Source: Pseudomonadota bacterium (GTDB taxonomy: Bacteria > Pseudomonadota > Gammaproteobacteria > CAMYNG01). Taken from it: a stretch of 6,467 nt of DNA. Made by a program: the position numbers and the translations under genes. The stretch is taken from the NCBI GenBank assembly GCA_020347585.1, contig CP070733.1, positions 2,422,517 to 2,428,983 on the forward strand, in the 5' to 3' direction. This document shows, in pieces, positions 1 through 6,166 of this stretch (position 1 is its first letter; each line of letters opens with the position of its first letter). The notes beneath the pieces were generated by a model. It was not told where the DNA came from, searched no databases, and saw nothing but the letters and a program-made list of their open reading frames with translations.

Positions 1-50
1 ACGCTGTATTCGCCCGGCGGGAAATCCGCAAGCCACTGATTCTATTCACA

Positions 51-758
51 ATGCTGCTGTTACTGGCGGCGAGCGGCGCCGTTGTGCCGGCCCGCGCTGC
101 TGCACCGGCCGACCCTGGGGTCAGCCTGCCCGGCTTGGATGAAGTCGGCTATATCGCTGCTGCCCGGGAAGAACAATTCTACAAAGGGGTAAAAGCCCAC
201 AACAAACAGGAGTATACTTTGGCCAGGCGGTTGTGGTCGCCGCTCGCCCGCGTCGGAGACGCCGAGGCACAGTTTTTTCTCGGGTTAATCTATGACAACG
301 GCCATGAAGTTGCCCGCGATGCGGCGGTCGCCGCCAGCTGGTACCGTCGAGCGGCCCGCGCCGGACACCAACAGGCACAGCACAACCTGGCGGTGGCCTA
401 TGCGGAAGGTGACGGCGTTGCACCGAACCCGCGCAGGGCGATCGCATTGTGGCGCCAGGCGGCGCGCCAGGGTAGCGTTGATGCCCAGTACAATCTGGGC
501 GTAGTCTATGCACTGGGAAAGTATGGCGTGGGCCAGGATCTGCGCAAGGCGCAGTGGTGGTGGCGCATGGCGGCCATCAGCGGTGACGTCATGGCGCAGT
601 ATAACCTCGGAACCCTGTATGCAAATGGTGAAGGCGTTACACGCAGTTATTGTGAAGCGGTGCGTTGGTGGGAAAAATCCGCCAAGCGTGGTTATCAGCA
701 AGCACACCAGGCGCTGACGATCTTGACGGCGCGGGCGGATTACCGCGCTTGTTGGTAA
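51..758 (+). CDS. Exported Sel1-like repeat (SLR) protein, start uncertain
   Basis: This is a solenoid protein of Sel1-like repeats, a TPR relative that usually acts as a protein-protein interaction scaffold in the envelope; no enzymatic motif is seen. With the ATG at 51 it has 235 residues: a hydrophobic signal segment (about 2-18, ending PARAAA), a linker, a degenerate repeat (about 40-70), then four good repeats at about 71-106, 107-142, 143-179 and 180-215. Each good repeat carries the AQxxLGxxYxxG...A..W...AA..G pattern. A short cap follows, containing C201 and C234. The start is doubtful. The frame is open to the left edge with no ATG, GTG or TTG before 51, no Shine-Dalgarno precedes 51, and the upstream in-frame residues include a basic RREIRK stretch that would make a better signal-peptide n-region. 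The true start may lie outside the window. The family call is firm; the partner is unknown. Confidence 0.85.
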   Translation: MLLLLAASGAVVPARAAAPADPGVSLPGLDEVGYIAAAREEQFYKGVKAHNKQEYTLARRLWSPLARVGDAEAQFFLGLIYDNGHEVARDAAVAASWYRRAARAGHQQAQHNLAVAYAEGDGVAPNPRRAIALWRQAARQGSVDAQYNLGVVYALGKYGVGQDLRKAQWWWRMAAISGDVMAQYNLGTLYANGEGVTRSYCEAVRWWEKSAKRGYQQAHQALTILTARADYRACW

Positions 759-785
759 AACCATAGGGATTTGCAACTACGGGGG

Positions 786-799
786 CCGCCATACGGCGG
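786..799 (+). repeat. Small hairpin in the Sel1-rhodanese spacer
   Basis: A perfect inverted repeat, CCGCC-atac-GGCGG, lies in the 53-nt gap between the Sel1 and rhodanese genes. No T-tract follows, so it is not a standard intrinsic terminator. A TATAGT hexamer (800-805) follows directly and could be a -10 element, but the nearest -35-like hexamer (TTGCAA, 771-776) is 23 nt away, which is too far for a normal sigma-70 promoter. The two genes may be cotranscribed. The hairpin is seen directly; any role is unproven. Confidence 0.35.
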
Positions 800-811
800 T
801 ATAGTGAATTT

Positions 812-1633
812 ATGACACGCAATAGTGTTGTATTTCTCATTGGTGTGTTGTTGCTGGTTTTTTCCAGTGCGCAGGTCGCGTTGGCGAAAGACGAATCGGA
901 GTTTCCAGGTCGCAAGCTCTATCCGGCGGTCAAATACATTGAGTTAGACGACCTGCAAAAGCAGTTTAACAACGTTGTCGTTGTGGATGTGCGTTCATCC
1001 TATGAATACCAGACCCTGCGCATCAAAGGTGCGGTCAACATTCCGCTGGCGTCCAAGGAGTTCGTCGCCGACATGAAGGCGCTGCGCGCCAGGGACGCCC
1101 GGCAGATTGTGGTGTATTGCAACGGCAAGACCTGCATGAAGTCCTACAAGGCGGCAACCAAGTGCCGCACCCATAACATCGCCGACGTTGTGTCGTTCGA
1201 TCGCGGCATCATGGACTGGGCACAGGCCAACCCGGACCGGGCGGTACTGCTTGGTCGCAGCCCGGTGGACCCTGGCCGGCTTATCAGCAAGTCCACGTTC
1301 AAGAAGCGCCTGGTGGATCCCATGAAGTTTGAAGAACAGGTCGCCACGGGTAAGGCCGTGGTAGTGGACGTGCGCGATCGCTTCCAGCGCGAAGCCGTGG
1401 GCCTGTTCACCGGGCTGGAAGGCCGCGGCTATATCGACGATCCTTCAACGCTCGACAAGTACATCGCCAAGGCCAAGGCACAGAACAAGCCCATGTACGT
1501 TTACGACGCCGCGGGCAAGCAGGTGCGTTGGCTGATGTATTACCTCGAGGATCAGAAGGTTTCCGAGTACTACTTCATGAAGGGTGGTGCCCGCGCGTAT
1601 TACAACGCGATTCGCGCCCAGTACGTACGCTGA
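812..1633 (+). CDS. Exported tandem rhodanese-domain protein
   Basis: This protein of 273 residues has a cleavable Sec signal peptide (about 1-25: basic MTRN, hydrophobic core, cut near VALA-KDE), so it should act in the periplasm. Domain 1 (about 40-148) is a rhodanese fold. It shows the VVDVR strand (57-61), the GAVNIPL segment (73-79) and an active-site loop beginning at C103 (YCNGKTC), which fits sulfane-sulfur transfer through a cysteine persulfide. C108 and C118 lie nearby and could form a disulfide or relay sulfur. Domain 2 (about 160-270) repeats the pattern with VVDVR (184-188), but its loop reads YDAAGK, with D232 where the cysteine should be, so it is probably non-catalytic. Start at 812: the signal peptide begins there and no longer in-frame alternative is evident, although the Shine-Dalgarno is weak. 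The donor, acceptor and pathway are unknown. The gene is followed by a strong terminator. Confidence 0.88.
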   Translation: MTRNSVVFLIGVLLLVFSSAQVALAKDESEFPGRKLYPAVKYIELDDLQKQFNNVVVVDVRSSYEYQTLRIKGAVNIPLASKEFVADMKALRARDARQIVVYCNGKTCMKSYKAATKCRTHNIADVVSFDRGIMDWAQANPDRAVLLGRSPVDPGRLISKSTFKKRLVDPMKFEEQVATGKAVVVDVRDRFQREAVGLFTGLEGRGYIDDPSTLDKYIAKAKAQNKPMYVYDAAGKQVRWLMYYLEDQKVSEYYFMKGGARAYYNAIRAQYVR

Positions 1634-1646
1634 AGTCTGTTCGCCG

Positions 1647-1667
1647 GTGCGCCCTCACAGGGCGCAC
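1647..1667 (+). repeat. Perfect 8-bp hairpin just after the rhodanese gene
   Basis: GTGCGCCC-tcaca-GGGCGCAC forms a perfect 8-bp stem with a 5-nt loop, 13 nt after the rhodanese stop codon. It has no T-tract and sits 14 nt before the U-tailed terminator. It may protect the mRNA 3' end or help slow the polymerase. The structure is seen directly; the role is inferred. Confidence 0.5.
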
Positions 1668-1681
1668 TGCGAAGTCACTTT

Positions 1682-1710
1682 ACGGGCCGCATAGCGCGGC
1701 CCGTTTTTTT
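1682..1710 (+). terminator. Rho-independent terminator of the rhodanese transcript
   Basis: A perfect 9-bp stem (ACGGGCCGC, 1682-1690, with GCGGCCCGT, 1696-1704) and a 5-nt loop (atagc) run straight into seven T residues (1704-1710). This is a classical intrinsic terminator for the + strand. Read on the minus strand the hairpin is followed by AAAGTGAC, so it lacks a U-tail and should not efficiently stop transcripts arriving from ppk. Confidence 0.9.
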
Positions 1711-1967
1711 GTCGTGGATTGTTAACGCCGGGAAGGCGCCGGTACCGCCGGCGAGCTGGCGGATACTCACCTGTTGTGCGATGTTGTAGCACCTTGCAGG
1801 GGTGCTGAACCGCAGCGCGCAGCGACTCTCCTGCGGCCAGAACTTCGCCTCCTGTCGGGCAAGCGGCGCCTGGCTAGCGCAGCACGCCCTGAAACGCCAG
1901 GACAAGCAACAGGCGGCGGTATACGTGCCATTGGCGGGACTCGCATCGGATTTTGTCCGGGGTGAGT
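1711..1967. other. Convergent intergenic region, no supported gene
   Basis: These 257 nt separate the rhodanese terminator from the ppk stop codon. Short open frames exist on both strands, but none has a ribosome site, a recognisable domain or a clean start; one minus-strand frame runs through the terminator hairpin. Two perfect 6-bp hairpins are visible: CGCCGG/CCGGCG (1737-1753) and AGCACC/GGTGCT (1788-1806). Neither has a T-tract on either strand, so no intrinsic terminator for ppk is evident here. The stretch may be ppk 3' UTR or a decayed gene. Confidence 0.5.
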
Positions 1968-4046
1968 TCAGGCGCTTTCGGTTATCGCGTGCAACAGTTC
2001 GAGTTGCGCCGCGAACGGCGTATGTTTGCCGCGCGGCGTAACGCGCTGGTAACTGCCATCGCTTTGCAGCGCCCAGGCTTGGGTATTGTCCATGAAGTAA
2101 TAGCCGAGCTCCGTGACCATACGCTTGCGTAACTTGTTGTCGAGGATGGGAAACGCTACCTCGACGCGGCGGAAAAAGTTGCGATCCATCCAGTCGGCAC
2201 TGGAACAGTAGACTTCCGGTTTGCCGCCGTTTTCAAAGTAAAACACGCGGGTGTGCTCGAGGAAACGTCCCACGATGGAGCGCACCTGGATATTGTCGGA
2301 AACGCCTGCGATCCCCGGGCGCAGGCAGCACATGCCGCGCACCACCAGCTTGATCTCCACCCCTGCCATGGAGGCGGCGTACAGTTCCTGAATGATTTGC
2401 TTCTCTACCAGGGAGTTGAACTTGGCCATGATGCGGGCCGGCTTGCCCTGTTCGGCGTTGCTCTTCTCGCGACGTATTTTATCGATCAGGCCCTCGTGCA
2501 GTGTGAATGGCGACTGCAGCAGCCGGTGTAGTTTTGGCACTTTGCCTAGGCTGGTGAGTTGCAGGAACACGTTGCGCACGTCATCGCCGACCTGCCGATC
2601 GCAGGTGAACAGGCCGTAGTCGGTATACAGGCGCGCGGTGCGCGCATGGTAGTTGCCGGTGCCGAGGTGCACATAGTTGCGCAATTTGTCTCCTTCACGC
2701 CGTACCACCAGCGTCATCTTGGCGTGGGTCTTGTGTCCGACGATTCCGTACATAACATGAGCGCCGGCCTCCTGCAGCCGCGTGGCGAGTGCGATGTTGG
2801 CCTCTTCGTCGAAGCGGGCGCGCAGTTCGATAACCACCGTCACTTCCTTGCCAGCGCGTGCCGCGTTCACCAGCGCATCCACCAGCACCGATTCGGGTCC
2901 GGTGCGGTACAGTGTCATCTTTATCGCCAGTACGTCCGGGTCCTGGGCGGCCTGGCGCAAAAAGTCCACCACCGGCGCGAACGAGTCGAACGGGTGGTGC
3001 ATCAGGATGTCCTGCTTGCGGATCGCCTTGAACAGATCCGTTGAATGGCTCAGTTGCGGCGGCATGTTGGGCGTGAATGATGCGAATTTCAGGTCAGGCC
3101 GATCCACTGCATCGCAGATCATCGCCAGGCGGTTGAGATTGACCGGGCCGTTGACCTGGTAGATGTCTTCAGGATCGAGCTTGAAGATCGCCATTAGGCG
3201 CTCCGCCATATCATCCGGGCAGTTATCCGCCACCTCGACTCGCACCGCATCACCATAACGCCGCGATGGCAGTTCACCTTCCATGGCCCGCAGCAAGTCG
3301 TCGATTTCCTCTTCGTCAACGAACAGATCGCTGTTGCGGGTGAGGCGAAACTGGTAGCAGCCAGTGACCTTCATGCCGGGGAAAAGGTCAGCGCTGTAGG
3401 CATGTATTACCGATGACAGGAAAACGTAATCGTAGGGACCGCACTTGCATTCCGTCTCCGGCAGCTTGATAAGGCGTGGCAGCGCGCGCGGCGCCTGCAC
3501 CACGGCCAGGTCGGAACTGCGGCCGAACGCGTCCTTGCCCTGCAGGGACACAATGAAGTTGAGGCTCTTGTTGAGTATGCGCGGGAAGGGGTGCGCGGGG
3601 TCGAGGCCCATGGGGCTCAGTACCGGCAACAACTGCTGCTCGAAATAGTCGCGCAGCCAGGTTTCCTGGCGCTGGGTCCATTCGGTGCGCCGGATGAAGC
3701 GGATCTGCTGTTCTTTCAGCAGCGGGATCATAACCTCGTTGAGCACACGATACTGCTCGTCCACCAGTTCGTGACAGCGGGTGCTGATCTCCCGGAGCAT
3801 CTCCTGCGGTGTCATGTTGTCCGGGCCGCGCTGCTTCGAGCCATGGGCCGCTTTTTGCTTGAGGCCCGACACACGGATCTCGAACAACTCGTCGAGATTG
3901 GTGCTGGTAATGCACAGAAAGCGCAGCCGCTCCAGCAACGGGTTGCTCTCGTCCATGGCCTGCGCCAGCACCCGGCGGTTGAACTCCACCAGGCTTAGCT
4001 CGCGCCCGATATAAAACTCAGGTTGCTTTAGATCGATGACGTCCAT
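1968..4046 (-). CDS. ppk1: Polyphosphate kinase 1 (PPK1)
   Basis: PPK1 reversibly transfers the gamma phosphate of ATP to a growing inorganic polyphosphate chain through a phosphohistidine, as a cytoplasmic or membrane-associated enzyme. The 692-residue length matches the family (E. coli about 688). Approximate domains: N-terminal helical (1-110; RELSLVEFNRRVL at 15-27, STNLDELFEIRV at 48-59), head (111-325), C1 (326-508) and C2 (509-692). The histidine that is phosphorylated in the family is H441 (THAK) and the second is H460 (HLGTGN). They are 19 residues apart, as are H435 and H454 in E. coli. R381 (LYRTG), R411 (ARFDEE) and H598 (FLEHTR) match the other catalytic positions at the same +6 offset, and the RGMCCLRPG motif lies at 570-578. 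The ATG at 4046 has no clear Shine-Dalgarno, but no upstream in-frame ATG is seen and the N-terminus aligns. No ppx is adjacent. It is transcribed divergently from the metal-efflux genes. Confidence 0.97.
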   Translation of the reverse strand: MDVIDLKQPEFYIGRELSLVEFNRRVLAQAMDESNPLLERLRFLCITSTNLDELFEIRVSGLKQKAAHGSKQRGPDNMTPQEMLREISTRCHELVDEQYRVLNEVMIPLLKEQQIRFIRRTEWTQRQETWLRDYFEQQLLPVLSPMGLDPAHPFPRILNKSLNFIVSLQGKDAFGRSSDLAVVQAPRALPRLIKLPETECKCGPYDYVFLSSVIHAYSADLFPGMKVTGCYQFRLTRNSDLFVDEEEIDDLLRAMEGELPSRRYGDAVRVEVADNCPDDMAERLMAIFKLDPEDIYQVNGPVNLNRLAMICDAVDRPDLKFASFTPNMPPQLSHSTDLFKAIRKQDILMHHPFDSFAPVVDFLRQAAQDPDVLAIKMTLYRTGPESVLVDALVNAARAGKEVTVVIELRARFDEEANIALATRLQEAGAHVMYGIVGHKTHAKMTLVVRREGDKLRNYVHLGTGNYHARTARLYTDYGLFTCDRQVGDDVRNVFLQLTSLGKVPKLHRLLQSPFTLHEGLIDKIRREKSNAEQGKPARIMAKFNSLVEKQIIQELYAASMAGVEIKLVVRGMCCLRPGIAGVSDNIQVRSIVGRFLEHTRVFYFENGGKPEVYCSSADWMDRNFFRRVEVAFPILDNKLRKRMVTELGYYFMDNTQAWALQSDGSYQRVTPRGKHTPFAAQLELLHAITESA

Positions 4047-4101
4047 TGCGTGCTGTGAATGGGTGGCATGGCGAATGTTGTACTATTATGACACTCCGGC
4101 G

Positions 4102-4129
4102 TAACGGTTGTTTGACCATCGCGCCGTTA
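4102..4129. repeat. Inverted repeat TAACGG/CCGTTA around a -35-like hexamer
   Basis: TAACGG (4102-4107) and CCGTTA (4124-4129) form a perfect 6-bp inverted repeat with a 16-nt spacer that contains TTGACC (4112-4117). It could be an operator for either divergent gene, but a repeat of this length can arise by chance. Confidence 0.3.
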
Positions 4130-4171
4130 AAATAGTCTTATTAAAACATGAGGTTATCACGCATTAATGGA

Positions 4172-4215
4172 AAAGTCCGCACCCGGCGACCTTCTGTATA
4201 GTGCGGTGGGACTTT
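4172..4215. repeat. Long discontinuous inverted repeat upstream of the metal-efflux operon
   Basis: The arm 4172-4182 (AAAGTCCGCAC) pairs with 4201-4215: six pairs CCGCAC/GTGCGG, then a 4-nt bulge (4207-4210), then five pairs AAAGT/ACTTT. This gives eleven pairs around an 18-nt loop. A TATAGT hexamer straddles the end of the loop and the right arm. It could be a regulator-binding dyad or a structure in a leader transcript. It has no T-tract, so it is not an intrinsic terminator. Confidence 0.4.
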
Positions 4216-4244
4216 GCCGAAGCGCGCCGGTAGGCTAGACTTTG

Positions 4245-4283
4245 ACTTGGCGTATGGCGTTTGAAATTTTCTGTGTGCCAAGT
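4245..4283. repeat. Inverted repeat ACTTGGC/GCCAAGT just before the Cys-rich gene
   Basis: ACTTGGC (4245-4251) and GCCAAGT (4277-4283) are perfect 7-bp inverted repeats with a 25-nt spacer, ending 13 nt before the ATG at 4297. The spacer holds the short dyad GAAATTTTC (4263-4271), and TGGCGT occurs twice in tandem at a 7-nt period starting near 4248. The left arm overlaps a TTGACT -35-like hexamer. Possible readings are a repressor or activator site, or an mRNA hairpin that controls access to the start codon, which has no clear Shine-Dalgarno. Confidence 0.4.
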
Positions 4284-4296
4284 TGTTTAACCGAAT

Positions 4297-4677
4297 ATGC
4301 GCATTTCACACCGACAAGACGTTGTCTTCTTGATGCTGCTGGTGATGGCATTCGTCACGCCGTTGCAGCTCATGGCCGCGCCGGCGCTGATGCAGACCGG
4401 CGTGCCCGCCTCGCAAGCGGGGGATGACCCCGGCACCCCGGCGCAGCACCACTGCGACCAGGTCGAACAGGCGCCGTCCCAGGGTTGCTGTTCCGACGGT
4501 GCGTGCAATGATCAATGCCCGGACTGCGGACAACTGGTCCAGCTTGCCCTGACAAGCGTCGTTTCCGGCCGTGTCACACCTGCAATCCCGCCCGAGGGCC
4601 GGGTGGCACCGAGTCCCTATCGTACCGATCCCCGTTCGCTGTTGCGTCCTCCCTGTCGCACCCTCACCAGGGGGTAG
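4297..4677 (+). CDS. Small exported Cys/His-rich protein, putative metal-binding leader of the efflux operon
   Basis: This is a 126-residue protein that I do not recognise as a named family. The N-terminus is a Sec signal peptide (basic MRISHRQD, hydrophobic 9-27, cut near LMA-AP), placing it in the periplasm. The mature part is dominated by a cluster that suggests soft-metal binding: H51, H52, C53, then C64, C65, C70, C74 and C77 in the order CC-x4-C-x3-C-x2-C. A Pro/Arg-rich tail follows, ending near SLLRPPC with C120. From general knowledge, small Cys/His-rich secreted proteins of this shape, with a similar Pro/Arg tail, often precede Cus-type efflux genes; a role as periplasmic metal chaperone or sensor is my inference. 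The ATG at 4297 is chosen because the signal peptide begins there; the Shine-Dalgarno is poor. No CXXC thioredoxin fold or CusF-like Met/Trp pattern is evident. Confidence 0.75.
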   Translation: MRISHRQDVVFLMLLVMAFVTPLQLMAAPALMQTGVPASQAGDDPGTPAQHHCDQVEQAPSQGCCSDGACNDQCPDCGQLVQLALTSVVSGRVTPAIPPEGRVAPSPYRTDPRSLLRPPCRTLTRG

Positions 4678-4882
4678 CGTCACGACCACCCGCGCGTTTT
4701 GCGCGCCTGACGTTTGCCACGGCATCCCGTAAACCGGGTTCGCCGCATCTGTCCGTAATGCACGCCACCGATGTTCCGGTGCCTCGTGCGCTGCTTCCCC
4801 CACTGTCGCATCCCGCTGTCGTCCCAATGTGCGCGCCGGCGGCGATGCCATGAAGTTTGCGAACCCAACGGGAAGCACTGGT
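4678..4882 (+). other. 205-nt intra-operon spacer with small hairpins
   Basis: No supported gene is seen between the Cys-rich protein and the efflux channel. Small dyads are visible: CGCGC/GCGCG around a T-rich loop (4691-4705) and CACCG/CGGTG (4766-4781). None is followed by a T-tract, so transcription probably continues into the channel gene. In-frame alternative starts of the channel gene (GTG 4829, ATG 4850) lie at the right end of this spacer. Confidence 0.45.
4870..4875 (+). promoter_or_regulatory. Ribosome binding site deciding the channel gene start
   Basis: GGGAAG lies 7 nt before the ATG at 4883. The alternative in-frame starts at 4829 (GTG) and 4850 (ATG) have no comparable purine motif, and they would place a polar stretch in front of an otherwise canonical signal peptide. 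This supports 4883. Confidence 0.6.
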
Positions 4883-6166
4883 ATGAACAAGAAACTGAAC
4901 GGCTCGATCCTCACTGCGAGTCTTGCCGCATTGCTGTTGAATTCCGGCGGCACGGCACAGGCCGCCTTGCCGGGTGCGCCGCTGCGCCTGCAGGAGGCCG
5001 AGGACCGCGCCCTGCAGGTCGACCCCATGGTGGCGGCCTACGGTGAGCGCAGTGAGGCCCAGACCCATCGCGCTACCGCGGCACAGACACTGCCCGACCC
5101 GAAGCTGAAGCTGGGGCTGATGAATGTCCCCACCGACACCTTCGACCTCGAGCAGGAGGCGATGACCCAGATGCAGGTGGGTGTCGTGCAGGCGTTTCCA
5201 CGCGGCAAGACGCGCGCCATCAAGTCGGAGCGCGCGCGGGTCATGGCCGGAGGCGAACAGGCCCGCGTGCAGGAGCGCCGCCGCCTGGTGTTGCGCGAGG
5301 TGCGTACCGCGTGGCTGGAGGCGTTTTACTGGAAGCAGGCCGCCGGGATCGTCAACAAGAACCGCGCGCTGTTCCGCCAGTTGGTGGAGATTACCGAGGG
5401 GCGCTATGCGGCGGGCAGACGCAACCAGCAGGACTACATCAGCGCCCAGCTTGAACTCGGGGTGCTCGACGACCGCGACATCAAGATCAGGTCGAAGGAA
5501 GAAGTGGCGCGCGCCCGGCTTGCCAAGTGGGTGGGGCACGGCAGCGCATATCGTGAGCTGCCCGCCGAGTTGCCTCAACTGCCGCCGCCCGGCGCGGTGC
5601 AGGAGGTGGAGCAATCGCTGGGTGCGCACCCGACGCTGCGGGTGGCGCGCGCGCAGGTCGATGCCAACATGCAGGGCGTGGCCCTGGCCCGCCAGACCTA
5701 CAAACCCGGCTGGATGCTCGATGTGACCTACGGGTTTCGTGGCGGCGAGAATCCCAACGGAACCTCGCGTGCCGATTTCCTGTCCGCCATGGTGTTGCTG
5801 GAGGTGCCGCTGTTCACCGGCAAACGCCAGGATCAGCAACTCGATGCCAGCCAGCAGGAGTTGAGCGCGGCACAGCACATGTACGACGAGCAGCTCAGCA
5901 TGCTGCGGCGCATGTTCGATACGGCGCACGCGCAGTGGGAGCGCCTCGGCATGCGTGTCGAGCACTTCGACGCCGTGCTGCTGCCACGCGCCCGTGAGAA
6001 CACCGTGGCCGCGCTCAATGCGTACCAGAGCGAGCGCGGCGATTTCACCTCGCTGGTGCGCGCGCGCATCAGACAGTTCGAGACCGAACTCAATGCCCTG
6101 CGGGTGCGCGTGGATCGCGCGTCGGCGCAGGCCAAACTTCTGTATCTGGTGGGAGACGAACGATGA
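4883..6166 (+). CDS. TolC-family outer-membrane efflux protein (CusC/CzcC-like)
   Basis: This is the outer-membrane channel of a tripartite heavy-metal RND exporter. From the ATG at 4883 it has 427 residues, normal for the OEP family. The signal peptide is about 1-27 (MNKK, hydrophobic core, cut after TAQA). Two OEP repeats follow, at about 34-215 and 245-422. Each has long amphipathic, Arg/Glu/Gln/Ala-rich helices and a strand pair: the first around DPKLKLGLMNV to VGVVQAFPRGK (72-109), the second around WMLDVTYGFRGG to VPLFTGKR (277-315). The signal peptide has no lipobox and the protein has no cysteine, so unlike E. coli CusC it is not a lipoprotein. Its stop overlaps the next start (ATGA, 6163-6166), indicating translational coupling. 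The metal-efflux assignment rests mainly on the downstream HMBD protein and the upstream Cys-rich protein. Export of other substrates cannot be excluded from this protein alone. Confidence 0.9.
   Translation: MNKKLNGSILTASLAALLLNSGGTAQAALPGAPLRLQEAEDRALQVDPMVAAYGERSEAQTHRATAAQTLPDPKLKLGLMNVPTDTFDLEQEAMTQMQVGVVQAFPRGKTRAIKSERARVMAGGEQARVQERRRLVLREVRTAWLEAFYWKQAAGIVNKNRALFRQLVEITEGRYAAGRRNQQDYISAQLELGVLDDRDIKIRSKEEVARARLAKWVGHGSAYRELPAELPQLPPPGAVQEVEQSLGAHPTLRVARAQVDANMQGVALARQTYKPGWMLDVTYGFRGGENPNGTSRADFLSAMVLLEVPLFTGKRQDQQLDASQQELSAAQHMYDEQLSMLRRMFDTAHAQWERLGMRVEHFDAVLLPRARENTVAALNAYQSERGDFTSLVRARIRQFETELNALRVRVDRASAQAKLLYLVGDER

Larger units (their letters stand above)
4047..4296. promoter_or_regulatory. 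Divergent intergenic region between ppk1 and the metal-efflux operon
   Basis: This 250-nt stretch is visibly richer in A/T than its surroundings and must hold the promoters for both directions. Weak sigma-70-like candidates are seen. On the minus strand, CATAAT (plus coordinates 4085-4090) could be a ppk -10. On the plus strand, TTGACC (4112-4117) pairs with TCTTAT (4136-4141) at an 18-nt spacing. A TATAGT (4197-4202) lacks a good -35, and TTGACT (4242-4247) lacks a well-spaced -10. I recognise no CueR, CusR or PhoB consensus site; one TGTCATA half-site on the minus strand is too little to call a Pho box. Three inverted repeats are listed separately. Confidence 0.5.

Noticed and set aside
121..776. 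Overlapping minus-strand open frames opposite the Sel1-repeat gene
   Set aside because: The plus strand carries clear tandem Sel1 repeats. The antisense translations show no signal peptide, domain or ribosome site.
1675..1905. Minus-strand frame of about 76 codons after ppk1
   Set aside because: It starts at a TTG without a ribosome site and reads through the whole intrinsic terminator of the rhodanese gene, so it is unlikely to be coding as it stands.
3388..3915. 175-codon open frame on the minus strand, inside ppk1 in another frame
   Set aside because: It lies wholly inside the well-conserved PPK1 gene on the same strand in a shifted frame, and its composition is low-complexity Pro/Arg/Ala.
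4085..4096. Possible PhoB box upstream of ppk1 (TGTCATA on the minus strand)
   Set aside because: Only one half-site is present; the second 7-bp direct repeat at an 11-nt period is missing.
4189..4194. ACCTTC as a half of a CueR-type operator
   Set aside because: The matching GAAGGT half is absent at the required spacing, and it does not sit between a -35 and a -10 at 19-20 nt.
4515..4853. 112-codon plus-strand frame overlapping the end of the Cys-rich gene
   Set aside because: It overlaps the better-supported signal-peptide-bearing gene in another frame, has no ribosome site and shows only Pro/Arg/Ser-rich sequence.
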